From Adhaeretor mobilis (GTDB lineage Bacteria; Planctomycetota; Planctomycetia; Pirellulales; Lacipirellulaceae), in contig NZ_CP036263.1 of the NCBI RefSeq assembly GCF_007741515.1, positions 5,257,178-5,321,177 of the forward strand: a DNA stretch of 64,000 bases, read 5' to 3'. A program made the position numbers and the translations under genes. The notes under the pieces are model-generated. The model saw only the letters and a list, made by a program, of their open reading frames with translations, made no database searches and was not told the DNA's origin. Below, one piece after another: positions 34,816-42,959 of this stretch; position 1 is the first letter of the stretch; the number at the start of each line of letters is the position of its first letter.

Positions 34816-35820
34816 TCACTTCAGAGGCGGGCCTTGCAGCACAACACCGTTGGTATCGAGAATCTGAAAGTGGTGAATCCCAACCGGCAGGCCGTCGCGG
34901 TGCGTCCAGACTATCTTTTTGTCGGGTGTGACTTCAAACAGTTTGGGCGATTGTGGGTCTTTCCTACCGGCGGCGTAGCTGGTGATCACGATGTTGCCGT
35001 TGGGTAGAAGTTGGCCGCCGCACGGGTCCTGCAGCCACGGGCCGGGGAGGTCGTCGTTGGCGAGTTCCCAAACTATCTGGCCCTCGGAATCGTAATCGAC
35101 AACGCGATTGCCATTGGTACAGCAAACAAGGGTGCGGCCCTCGCCATGACGAATCGCAGTAAAAGGCCACGTGTGATTCTTTCGCTCGGTGTCTCCCGGA
35201 ACGGTCGTATCCAACTTGCTGAGCACCTTACCCTTCGCGTCATAATGGAACACGGCGAAATCCAGAAGGTGTGGGGCAAGATACGTGCCATCGGCGAGCT
35301 TACGCGTCATGCGCGTCTGCATGTGGTTGTTCTTCGCCTGGCAAGCGAGCGGAAATTCGACGATGATTTTGCCTGTGCGATCGATCTCCAGCAAACGAGG
35401 CTTGGGACCGGCTTCCGTAAGAACAATTGTTTCGTCTGCGGTTGGTTGGGCGCTGTTCACTTCGGCTTGCGTGCCGCGCCAGAGGACTGCTTCCTTGCCT
35501 TCGGGTGTGATCTCGACGACAGCACCGCCTGGAAAGCGTTTCCCGCGATTTAGCGTGAGTAAGATGTTGCCGCTGGGCAGCACATACCCGTCGCGAGTTG
35601 CATGGGGATACGACCAAGTCTCTTCCCCAGCACCATCCAGGATGTAAGTCTTCTTGCCACACGCTAGGAAGCTGTGTGTTATTGCTTGTTCCTGCGACTC
35701 AGGTTGCTTTGTGCCGAGCTGCTGAGCTGTGTTTACAAACCGCTGAGCGGGGGCAATACTCGCCATCAGGGTCATTGCCAGCGCCGCTAACGATAATTTT
35801 TTCGGTGTGTCGAAATGCAT
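34816..35820 (-). CDS. Secreted beta-propeller protein
   Basis: 334 residues with a signal peptide (LSLAALAMTLMASIAPAQ). Repeated short blocks of the kind LPSGNILLTLNRGK, LLEIDRTGKIIVEF, RVVDYDSEGQIVWE and LLPNGNIVITSY fit a PQQ-/WD40-like propeller with about six or seven blades, in which WxxxDG or D-G turns recur. This type is common among planctomycete exported proteins and has no assigned function; no catalytic motif is seen. Confidence 0.75.
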   Translation of the reverse strand: MHFDTPKKLSLAALAMTLMASIAPAQRFVNTAQQLGTKQPESQEQAITHSFLACGKKTYILDGAGEETWSYPHATRDGYVLPSGNILLTLNRGKRFPGGAVVEITPEGKEAVLWRGTQAEVNSAQPTADETIVLTEAGPKPRLLEIDRTGKIIVEFPLACQAKNNHMQTRMTRKLADGTYLAPHLLDFAVFHYDAKGKVLSKLDTTVPGDTERKNHTWPFTAIRHGEGRTLVCCTNGNRVVDYDSEGQIVWELANDDLPGPWLQDPCGGQLLPNGNIVITSYAAGRKDPQSPKLFEVTPDKKIVWTHRDGLPVGIHHFQILDTNGVVLQGPPLK

Positions 35821-35865
35821 CCAAGTACCCCTGTGTATTGTTAAACTAGTGTTGCGATCTCCAGC

Positions 35866-36072
35866 TTACTCCCTAAAGCTCTTGTAGAAACAGACCACGG
35901 CAATGACTAGCGGAATCCACGAACCGAGAAAGCAGATGCCAAGCAGTAACTCCGTGAAAGACCCAGGAGTTAATGGCACTGTGAATGCAACCACTGCTCC
36001 CAGCCACATCGCAGCGAACAGTAGCATTGCTAGGTAGGAAGCGCTGCGTAGATTTTTCTGTCGCTCGTTCAT
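35866..36072 (-). CDS. Small two-helix membrane protein
   Basis: 68 residues with two hydrophobic helices (LAMLLFAAMWLGAVVAFTV and LLGICFLGSWIPLVIAVVCF), a basic N-terminus and a short charged tail. No family recognised. It lies 46 bp upstream of the beta-propeller gene on the same strand. Confidence 0.55.
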   Translation of the reverse strand: MNERQKNLRSASYLAMLLFAAMWLGAVVAFTVPLTPGSFTELLLGICFLGSWIPLVIAVVCFYKSFRE

Positions 36073-36437
36073 AATGCGTGCTTACCAAATTTTACGGTCC
36101 TCAGGGAAGTTTAGTGGGTCACTTGGGGGGATGAATACCTATCCTGAAGCGATTTGATTGAAATCTTGGGCGTTGAATCTCGCGCAGAGACGCGGAGACA
36201 GCAGAGGTGTGCTGGTAACCGCTATCGCAACACTTATCTCTTCTTGTGAATGGAGCATTGCCTAGGGTAACCACGACGACGCGACGAGCACTACGAAAAA
36301 CCCCTGCCGAATGAACCACTGAGCGGTGTTTTCAAAGTTGGGGAGAATCATTCAGGTACACGCATCACGTCGAGCAAGCTCGACGGCTAACTTCCTTGCT
36401 TACTCAGCCCTGGAGGGCCGAGCTACAATACGAACCA
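36073..36437. other. Intergenic region with a lone GxxExxY-flank repeat and short palindromes
   Basis: At 36177-36208 a single CGCGCAGAGACGCGGAGACA repeat matches the flanks of the two GxxExxY units, but no GxxExxY gene is present. At 36366-36391 is the CGTCGAGCAAGCTCGACGG palindrome, and at 36404-36430 the CTCAGCCCTGGAGGGCCGAG repeat also found before comB. No gene seen. Confidence 0.7.
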
Positions 36438-38690
36438 CTACAAATCAAAATTAAACGTCCGTGCCAAGTACCGGCCAAACCGGCTGGCAACCGTCCGAGG
36501 CTCCGTCTTGATTCTTGCTCGGCCGATCAATCCGTGGCGCATCAGGCCCGTGGGGTCTTGGAGTCTCGCTTGGGCTCGATAGGCTTTCTCTAGCGGGCGA
36601 GTCACACCGTCGGCATCCGGCTGGGCGGCCAGCGGACCGCCGTTAGTGCTAGAGAGTCTTGGCGGGGCGATGTCGAGTTCTTCGTTGCTCGCGACATATT
36701 CAATTTCTGTGACGAAGACGTGGTAGGCGCTTTCGTCGAACATAATGCGCGCCTCTTGGCCGCGGCGCACGTCGGCGATGTCGTCCTGCGGGATGACTAG
36801 CACGGCGTCCCACTCGTTAGGATCGCCGATCTGGCAAAGCAAGTTCTGCGGGCCGTCGGGCGTGAGCAACGCGCCGAGGTTTTGCTCGTCCAGGGGCGAG
36901 CCGGTCCAACTGGCGAGCTCCTCTTCCTGGTCCCCCTTGGGCTCTGGGATGCGGAACGGCGGGATGACCGTGCCAGCTACAGGAGCCGTAATCTTCAGAC
37001 GCTCGCGGTCTTTGAGCTTTTGGGCGAGCTGGTCATCGACGGCGGCGAGTTTTTCGCGGGTCACGTTGAGCTCGAGGCTTGCTTGCTCGCCCCGATCGCG
37101 GAAACGCATTTGCCGGAGCGTGCGCAGCTGGGTATTGAGGGAGGATTTCTCCCCTTCGAGCCTCGCAATGGCCATTTCCAGGTCGACGTTCTTGAGTTGG
37201 GCAAGCAGGTCGCCCTTTTCGACGCGCACCCCAGGCTCGACGGCCCACTCGAGGATGCCGGGCGCTTCGATGTACACGCTTTCAGCACCGTGGGGTTCCA
37301 ATTCGAACAGCGCGATCACCGACGATGGCAGTGGCACGAGGAACAACGTGGAGATGAGTCCCGCGATGATCAGCAGCGAGACGAACATACGCAGGCGTTT
37401 CACTTTTTGGATTCTCCCTGGAACGCGGAAAAACTTAAACAACTTCACAAACGGCATGACGATCAGCCCGTACAACGAGGCACACGCGATGGCTTGTCCG
37501 AGTACTTTCAAGCCATAGGGCTCGAACACTTGATTCAGAAAATACAGGATCGACAGCAGAATCATCCAGCGATACAGGAATGACGCGACTGTGTAAAAAG
37601 CGAATAACGCTTGGTGCCGCTTCGGCAGGAATGGGTCTTCCTGCTCTTCGAGGCCCAAGCACCAATTCCCGAGCTTGCGATTGAGGATCGAGCTTGCCTT
37701 CTGGCGCAGGTTGGGGATCTCCAGAATGTCGCTGAGGATGTAGTAGCCATCGTAACGCAGCAGAGGGTTGGCATTGAAGAGGATCGTGCTGACGGAGCTG
37801 ACGAACATGACGTTCAGTGCTAAATAGTTCAACCAGCCCGGTTCGCTGAACCACCAGATGAACGTGGCCACCGACGCAATGACGACCTCTACGTACATAC
37901 CGGCAGCGCCGATTGCTGCGCGATGCCAACGATTGGGCAGCATCCAGGAGTCACTCACATTGCAGTAGAGGCAAGGCGTGAGCACGAGAAACATGACGCC
38001 CATCTCGTGACATTCGCCGCCGAAATGTTTACACGAGAGCCCGTGACCGAATTCGTGGATGATCTTTGTAACCATCAGAACGCTGCCTAGCACGAGCCAA
38101 TTCTGTGCGGCAAAGAATGAATGGAACGACGGCAGCCGCGCCTGGAACACATCAAACTGTACGATCACCAATGTTAACGCACATAGTGCTAAGCAGATGC
38201 TGAGGATCGTAGCGGTGGGTGTGAAGAACCAACTGACCCACGGGTAGATACCGTTGAGAATGCGCTCGGGATCGAACCCACGAAAGCGGAAGGCGAGTAC
38301 ATTACTTAGGGAGCCAATCAGCTCCTTACGTTTCTTCTCGTCGCGACGTTCTTTGAGCTGTACGCCCTGCCCTGATGCATCGGACAGCACAAGACCACTC
38401 TTGTGGAGCATGCCGATGAAGTTTTGTAGTTCCTCGACGCGAATCGTCTGCGGCGGGAAGTCTGCTTCAAACTGTTCGGCGATTTCTTCGAGACTCGACT
38501 CGCCATCGAGCATCTGGAGGATGGCGAACTCTTCTTCCTCGAACCGGTAATACTGCAGACCGACCGGCTCCTTCACGACCCAGTAGTTACGTCCCTGGTA
38601 GCGCTGCTTGCGCGCCGCTAAATCGGGGCGTACGCGAATGGCCAGCTTTCGCGACGAGCTCGAAACAATGCTGTCTGCGAGAGTGGCCAT
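36438..38690 (-). CDS. PqqD-like / M50 site-2 protease / HlyD fusion protein
   Basis: 750 residues. The first 105 residues, around YWVVKEPVGLQYYRFEEEEF, form a PqqD-like (RiPP-recognition-type) domain. Residues 140-440 are a polytopic M50 site-2 protease: zinc motif H212-E213-FG-H216 within a transmembrane helix, and N308-PLLRY-D314-GYY supplying the Asp ligand. From about 440 on comes one transmembrane helix and a periplasmic HlyD/barrel-sandwich adaptor with a coiled coil (residues about 510-580). This combines recognition, membrane proteolysis and adaptor modules in one chain. It is last of three genes in a row, with two more HlyD proteins upstream. No ABC transporter is adjacent. Function is inferred to be membrane export or processing; nothing is proven. 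Confidence 0.85.
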   Translation of the reverse strand: MATLADSIVSSSSRKLAIRVRPDLAARKQRYQGRNYWVVKEPVGLQYYRFEEEEFAILQMLDGESSLEEIAEQFEADFPPQTIRVEELQNFIGMLHKSGLVLSDASGQGVQLKERRDEKKRKELIGSLSNVLAFRFRGFDPERILNGIYPWVSWFFTPTATILSICLALCALTLVIVQFDVFQARLPSFHSFFAAQNWLVLGSVLMVTKIIHEFGHGLSCKHFGGECHEMGVMFLVLTPCLYCNVSDSWMLPNRWHRAAIGAAGMYVEVVIASVATFIWWFSEPGWLNYLALNVMFVSSVSTILFNANPLLRYDGYYILSDILEIPNLRQKASSILNRKLGNWCLGLEEQEDPFLPKRHQALFAFYTVASFLYRWMILLSILYFLNQVFEPYGLKVLGQAIACASLYGLIVMPFVKLFKFFRVPGRIQKVKRLRMFVSLLIIAGLISTLFLVPLPSSVIALFELEPHGAESVYIEAPGILEWAVEPGVRVEKGDLLAQLKNVDLEMAIARLEGEKSSLNTQLRTLRQMRFRDRGEQASLELNVTREKLAAVDDQLAQKLKDRERLKITAPVAGTVIPPFRIPEPKGDQEEELASWTGSPLDEQNLGALLTPDGPQNLLCQIGDPNEWDAVLVIPQDDIADVRRGQEARIMFDESAYHVFVTEIEYVASNEELDIAPPRLSSTNGGPLAAQPDADGVTRPLEKAYRAQARLQDPTGLMRHGLIGRARIKTEPRTVASRFGRYLARTFNFDL

Positions 38691-38763
38691 TTAGGGAAGT
38701 CGAGAGTTTCGTAGGAGAGTTGAGAGTCTAGGATCGAGAGACTTGAGGAAATTGACTAGGTCA

Positions 38764-38886
38764 TGGTGGCATGGGCAACTTGTTGCCCTTGATGCTCTTC
38801 TAAACTCTTGCGTACTAGCCAGTGACCTGATTCGGACAACGTTTCCAGCCCTGAACAAGGGTAGCAAGCTACCCATGCCACCCTTT
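38764..38886. repeat. Dispersed hairpin-pair element (family C), copy 2
   Basis: Same ends as 6962-7085 but in the opposite orientation: GGCATGGGCAACTTGTTGCC at the left and GGGTAGCAAGCTACCCATGCC at the right, about 120 bp. It touches the stop codon of the HlyD-family gene ending at 38885, as copy 1 touches the ubiX stop. Confidence 0.8.
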
Positions 38887-39808
38887 ACTTCGCTGCTGTT
38901 TCGCTCACGTGGATGGTCATCGAGGCAAGCAGTCCTGGGCGGATGAGCCAGTAGTCGCCAGCGCGCTCGTTCGCGACATCGGCCCGCACAAGGTAGTGTC
39001 CGTCCGACTGTACGGACTGGCTCACGTAGATAATGCGACCTTCGAAAGACGCTTTACGACCGCGGGCTAAGTCCACACGCACCGTAACGGGTTTGCCTGC
39101 GATGTCCACGGGATCGAACTTGCTGGAGTCGACAAAGCATTCGACATGCATGGTATCAAGTTTCAGCAGGCGAAGAATCGGCTCGCCCGGGTTAACCCAT
39201 TCGGATTGATGGCGATAGACGGTTTGCACATCGCCATCGAAAGGAGCCTTTATGGTACGACGCTCCAGCGACACATCGGCGGCGCCCAGCTCAGCGACCT
39301 TGATGTTGACTTCCTTCTCCGAGAGGAATTGATCTTTCTCCGCTTTCTCGATTTGCAAGATAGAGCGTTCCCAGTCGAGCTTCTTCCGACGAATTTGAAT
39401 TGCCGCGACCGCTCCCGGCGAGCGTCTTTCGGCTTCCAAGTCTTGTTCCCAGTCAGTCTTGGCAACCTCCGCGGCCTTCTTGGCATACTTCTCTTCAATA
39501 TCGTCGTCGGCACGAGCACGGGCCGCTTCGAGACTGAATTCGGCGATCACTCGTTGTGCCTTCGGGAGACGGTCATCGATGGTGCCGATGATGTCTCCCT
39601 GCTTCACACGCGTGCCTTCGCGCACGTTCATCGTGATCAGTACACCTTCTTCCTCCGCCGGGATGTCGATATCGTCCTGCACCTTAATGCGCACATCGTC
39701 GTACGTGGGATCGCCCTCGTACTGCGATTGTTGTGCATACGAGTTGGCGACGAGCACCGTGTTTATCGTCAAAAACAGGGCGGGTGCGATGGCGGTGAGT
39801 GATCTCAT
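38885..39808 (-). CDS. HlyD-family periplasmic adaptor protein
   Basis: 307 residues from ATG 39808, which opens a signal peptide (LTAIAPALFLTINTVLVANSYAQ); the frame runs further upstream through a repeat element. The protein has the split lipoyl/barrel-sandwich halves (VKQGDIIGTIDD and IKAPFDGDVQTVYRH) with a coiled-coil hairpin between them, then beta-barrel strands ending near the C-terminus. It is a periplasmic adaptor resembling those of type I and RND exporters. Middle gene of the cassette. Confidence 0.85.
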   Translation of the reverse strand: MRSLTAIAPALFLTINTVLVANSYAQQSQYEGDPTYDDVRIKVQDDIDIPAEEEGVLITMNVREGTRVKQGDIIGTIDDRLPKAQRVIAEFSLEAARARADDDIEEKYAKKAAEVAKTDWEQDLEAERRSPGAVAAIQIRRKKLDWERSILQIEKAEKDQFLSEKEVNIKVAELGAADVSLERRTIKAPFDGDVQTVYRHQSEWVNPGEPILRLLKLDTMHVECFVDSSKFDPVDIAGKPVTVRVDLARGRKASFEGRIIYVSQSVQSDGHYLVRADVANERAGDYWLIRPGLLASMTIHVSETAAK

Positions 39809-39821
39809 AGTTTTGACCTTC

Positions 39822-39900
39822 CGTAGGGTATGTCGAGTGGAGCGAGGCATGCCCTGAACGCGGGACTGGTACGCCTCGCTCCACTCGACATACCCTACGT
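39822..39900. repeat. Dispersed AGGGTATGTCGAG element (family D), paired copy
   Basis: Left arm TAGGGTATGTCGAGTGGAGC near 39824, right arm GCTCCACTCGACATACCCTA, together about 79 bp. It lies in the gap between the GAF-HlyD and HlyD genes. Other copies: 50034-50066 and 59089-59124 (single), and a diverged pair at 51937-52004. Confidence 0.8.
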
Positions 39901-39927
39901 TGTGGGACTCCGTTTGCGGGTGCTGTA

Positions 39928-42048
39928 CTACAACCGAAACAAAATGCGTGACTGGATAAATTCAAACAGGTCGTGGAATATCACGTAACCGACAGGCTGT
40001 TTGCCGCAATCGATTTTGGCTTTGACGTCTTGGCCGACTTTCAAGTCGTTGGCGACGTCCTTGAGTCCTAGCTGCTGGGTGAGTTGCTGCTGGTCGAACG
40101 ACACAGTCATGCGTACCGTGTTGCCTTTGTCGCCACTGATTTCCGCGGTCGTGTGGATTTCTTCGACTGTTCCCGCTAGTTTCTCGCTGGGATGCGTGGC
40201 GAGAATGAAAGTGAGCTGGAGCTTCGCGTTCGGGTCGCTCTTGCGCAGCTTCTGTAGCTGCTCGATCACGTGGCCCATCTTCGTCTCGGGCACAAAGATC
40301 TCTAGTTCCCAACGTTGGCTGGGATCGGCAACTTCCATGAGTTGTTGGCCCTTGCGAACCGGGCGCCCCTTAAGGCGTTCCTCGACTCGCCAAGTGACGA
40401 CCTTACCGCCGATCGGACTGCGAACGATCAGATTCTCTCGCTTTTTATTCAGTAGTCGACGCTGTTCCTGATAGCTCTCCATCACCGTTTGTAGTTGCTT
40501 CTTCTCACCCTCGACCTGGGCTCGCTCGGCATCGCTAGGGCGAGCACGTTGATCGTTCATCATCTGAATGCGTTTCTTGGTGGAAGCAATCTCCGCTGCC
40601 GTTTTCTCGACTTCGCCATCGAGGGCGGCCGTTTCTGATTCGAGATCGGTGCTGCGCATTTCGGCAACGATATCGCCTTGTTTCACGGTGCTGTTCAGCG
40701 AGACGTTGACTTCCTCGATCGTGCCGTCGAGGCCGGCGAACACGTTGCGGCGCACTTCGGGCATGAGCTGGCCGTCGGCGACCATCGTAAATTCGTAGGG
40801 CACCAAACAGGCTGCCGTAATCAATCCGGCTAGGACGATTGTCGCTAAAATCGTCTTTGGCAAATTGCGGGCGGTGGTGAGCACGCGGCTCTTGCCGATG
40901 AATCGCCACAGCGGCAGCAGGAACAGCCCTTCGTGCGATTGAGCGTTAGTGAGCGAGGTGGCGCTATGCTTTTTCACCACATCGACGCGTTGCATCAGAC
41001 CATCAGGGGCACGACTATCAACGAGTTGCTCGATGATGATCGCACCGAGTATGTTTTCCTTCTTGCGGCGATTCTCCTTGTCGTCCGCATTGGGGTCTGC
41101 TTCACGCAACGGCAAGACAGATAGCTGCTTCGTGTGCGATTCATCGACGTAGGCGTTGACAGCCTTCTCCACCTGCGGGGCCAGGTCCGACGTGTCGCCG
41201 GTATACCACAGGTCTTCACCGCTTTTGCAAACCACCTTGGAAAGATTGCGCAGCAGTCTCACCACATTGGAACGTTTGTCGAAGGTGTCTTGCCCACTGA
41301 TCGACTCGACGACGTACTTTGCACCCTTTTTAAGTACAACGGTAACGCGGTCGCAGCCGATGAGACGGCGCCCCTCGTTGGCAATCGTGTAGGCGGTTTC
41401 GCGCGAGTTGAGATGTTCGTGAACTTGCGAGGTAAATGATTCCAACTGTTCCCACAGAGTCTGCTTGGTAGCGAAGTGCCTCAGGCGACGAGTCTTTAAG
41501 TATTCGCCTGCTAGCTCACAGAGTTGGACGAGGAACTTCAAATAGCCGCGCTGCGTAGTGGGGCGAGCTCCTGGGCGTTGGAAAACTTCCACAAGGCCAT
41601 CAACGCCCCGGTCGGTAGAGATCGGGGCTACAACCAACAGAAAGTCGGTCGGGTTGGCGGCAACGTGATCGTCGTCTCCTTCTCCGCCGGCGCCGGAGTG
41701 GGGCGCGACGAGCGTGGGCTGCCCCTTCTTGGCGATGTCTTCCAATAATCTCGCGTGTTGCATCTGGGCAGCCGGATTGTCGGCGAGGCCCGATTGACGG
41801 AGGTTCGACTGATACTCAAGCTTAAACCCGGTCGTTTCGTTGATCGACCAGACCACACCTCCCATGGCCGCTAACGCGGCCACAGCCCTGTCGAGCAATC
41901 CAGCGTAGAATTCCCCAGTCTCAACATCGCTCTTGGAGAGTTCAACAACCTCTTGAACGAGGCTCTGAATCTCCTGCTTCGCGCGATTGACATCGTCGCC
42001 CTCAGGCATCGAGGCACTCGTAGCGGTTGTTTCGGTGGTATTCGACAC
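39928..42048 (-). CDS. Two-GAF-domain membrane protein fused to an HlyD-type adaptor
   Basis: 706 residues from a GTG at 42048. Residues about 30-195 and 210-370 each have a GAF-like pattern (VEVFQRPGARPTT; EGRRLIGCDRVTVVLKKGAK). A transmembrane helix follows near 405-425 (TILATIVLAGLITAACLV), and the last 280 residues are a periplasmic HlyD adaptor with a coiled coil (EVEKTAAEIASTKKRIQMMN) and lipoyl halves (ATVLA-free form: VSLNSTVKQGDIVAEM and LIVRSPIGGKVVTW). The cytosolic GAF part could sense a ligand and the periplasmic part joins the same complex as its neighbours. First gene of the cassette. Confidence 0.85.
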   Translation of the reverse strand: MSNTTETTATSASMPEGDDVNRAKQEIQSLVQEVVELSKSDVETGEFYAGLLDRAVAALAAMGGVVWSINETTGFKLEYQSNLRQSGLADNPAAQMQHARLLEDIAKKGQPTLVAPHSGAGGEGDDDHVAANPTDFLLVVAPISTDRGVDGLVEVFQRPGARPTTQRGYLKFLVQLCELAGEYLKTRRLRHFATKQTLWEQLESFTSQVHEHLNSRETAYTIANEGRRLIGCDRVTVVLKKGAKYVVESISGQDTFDKRSNVVRLLRNLSKVVCKSGEDLWYTGDTSDLAPQVEKAVNAYVDESHTKQLSVLPLREADPNADDKENRRKKENILGAIIIEQLVDSRAPDGLMQRVDVVKKHSATSLTNAQSHEGLFLLPLWRFIGKSRVLTTARNLPKTILATIVLAGLITAACLVPYEFTMVADGQLMPEVRRNVFAGLDGTIEEVNVSLNSTVKQGDIVAEMRSTDLESETAALDGEVEKTAAEIASTKKRIQMMNDQRARPSDAERAQVEGEKKQLQTVMESYQEQRRLLNKKRENLIVRSPIGGKVVTWRVEERLKGRPVRKGQQLMEVADPSQRWELEIFVPETKMGHVIEQLQKLRKSDPNAKLQLTFILATHPSEKLAGTVEEIHTTAEISGDKGNTVRMTVSFDQQQLTQQLGLKDVANDLKVGQDVKAKIDCGKQPVGYVIFHDLFEFIQSRILFRL

Positions 42049-42328
42049 AGTGGGTGCGATCTAGGAGACGGTGGGCGACGGCCGACCGCCTAGCCGCCTG
42101 AAGTGAAAAGTCGGCGGAACGGTCAATGCTCAATTCTCCCGCGTTTTCGCCTCAACGTCAAACTCGATCAGGGCGAAGAACTGGGGAAATCGTGGCACGG
42201 ATGGCGCTTTGGCGCGGTTAGGACCTTCGCAGTCGGCAGAATTGCTCAACTCGCGACACCGATCGGAGGGTGCGATATCTCCTGAGCCGTGGGGTTCTGC
42301 GCCACGGAAATATCGAAACAGCACCGAT
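42049..42328. other. Divergent intergenic region before infA
   Basis: No reading frame with coding character; one CCGTGG...CCACGG hairpin occurs at about 42287-42308. Nothing else seen upstream of the infA promoter. Confidence 0.5.
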
Positions 42329-42358
42329 TGGACGTAAAGCCGCAAGAGTGCTAGAATA
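42329..42358 (+). promoter_or_regulatory. infA: Candidate infA promoter
   Basis: -35 box TTGGAC at 42329-42334 and -10 box TAGAAT at 42353-42358, with an 18-bp spacer, about 85 bp before the infA start. Confidence 0.5.
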
Positions 42359-42442
42359 TTAGCGATTCTGAGGCGAGAGTGATGCCAGCGGCACCGGTCG
42401 CGGCGGTTTCGTCGCGAAACCTGATGAGGAAGTTAGATTTAG

Positions 42443-42667
42443 ATGGCAAAAGAAAAAGAAGAAGCCCTAGAGGTCGAAGGCGTGGTGACTCAGGCCTTGG
42501 CCAACACGCGTTTTCGCGTGGAAATTGAGGGCGGGCACATCGTGCAAGCCCACGTTGCGGGGCGGATGCGCAAGCATTTCATTCGAATTGTGCCCGGGGA
42601 TAAGGTACGCGTGGAACTCTCGCCTTATGACCTAACCAAGGGTCGAATTACTTACCGCGAGCGCTAA
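42443..42667 (+). CDS. infA: Translation initiation factor IF-1
   Basis: 74 residues, a single OB-fold. The sequence EVEGVVTQALANTRFRVEIE, with AGRMRKHFIRIVPGDKVRVE and the ending DLTKGRITYRER, is that of IF-1. It occupies the ribosomal A site during initiation. Upstream sequence GAGGAAG gives a good ribosome-binding site. It is not in a ribosomal protein operon here. Confidence 0.97.
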   Translation: MAKEKEEALEVEGVVTQALANTRFRVEIEGGHIVQAHVAGRMRKHFIRIVPGDKVRVELSPYDLTKGRITYRER

Positions 42668-42959
42668 TTCTCTCGCAAAACTGAGACCTGGACGCTGGCG
42701 ATTTCTGCTTGTCGCGTCAAGTTTTGGGCGGTTTTTTCTGGCAAGATTCTCCCCGCCGACGGCGAAAGCCATTATATTCCTAGGTCGCTGCAGCGCTGCG
42801 CCTGTGGGTGTAGCACGCAACAACAATGTGAAAGAGCCGGGGAACTCTTTCAAGGATTGCTCCGTAGCAGGACTACGACCGCTTCCTAATGACGCGATTC
42901 CCGATCCCACCCAAACTGTATTCAACAACCCACCTACCCCCCTCCGGGAGACTCCGACG

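Noticed and set aside
39146..39802. Plus-strand open frame of 218 codons opposite the HlyD gene
   Set aside because: It is antisense to a clear HlyD-type adaptor with signal peptide.
42287..42308. Terminator upstream of infA
   Set aside because: A CCGTGG/CCACGG stem is present but no T-run follows on either strand.
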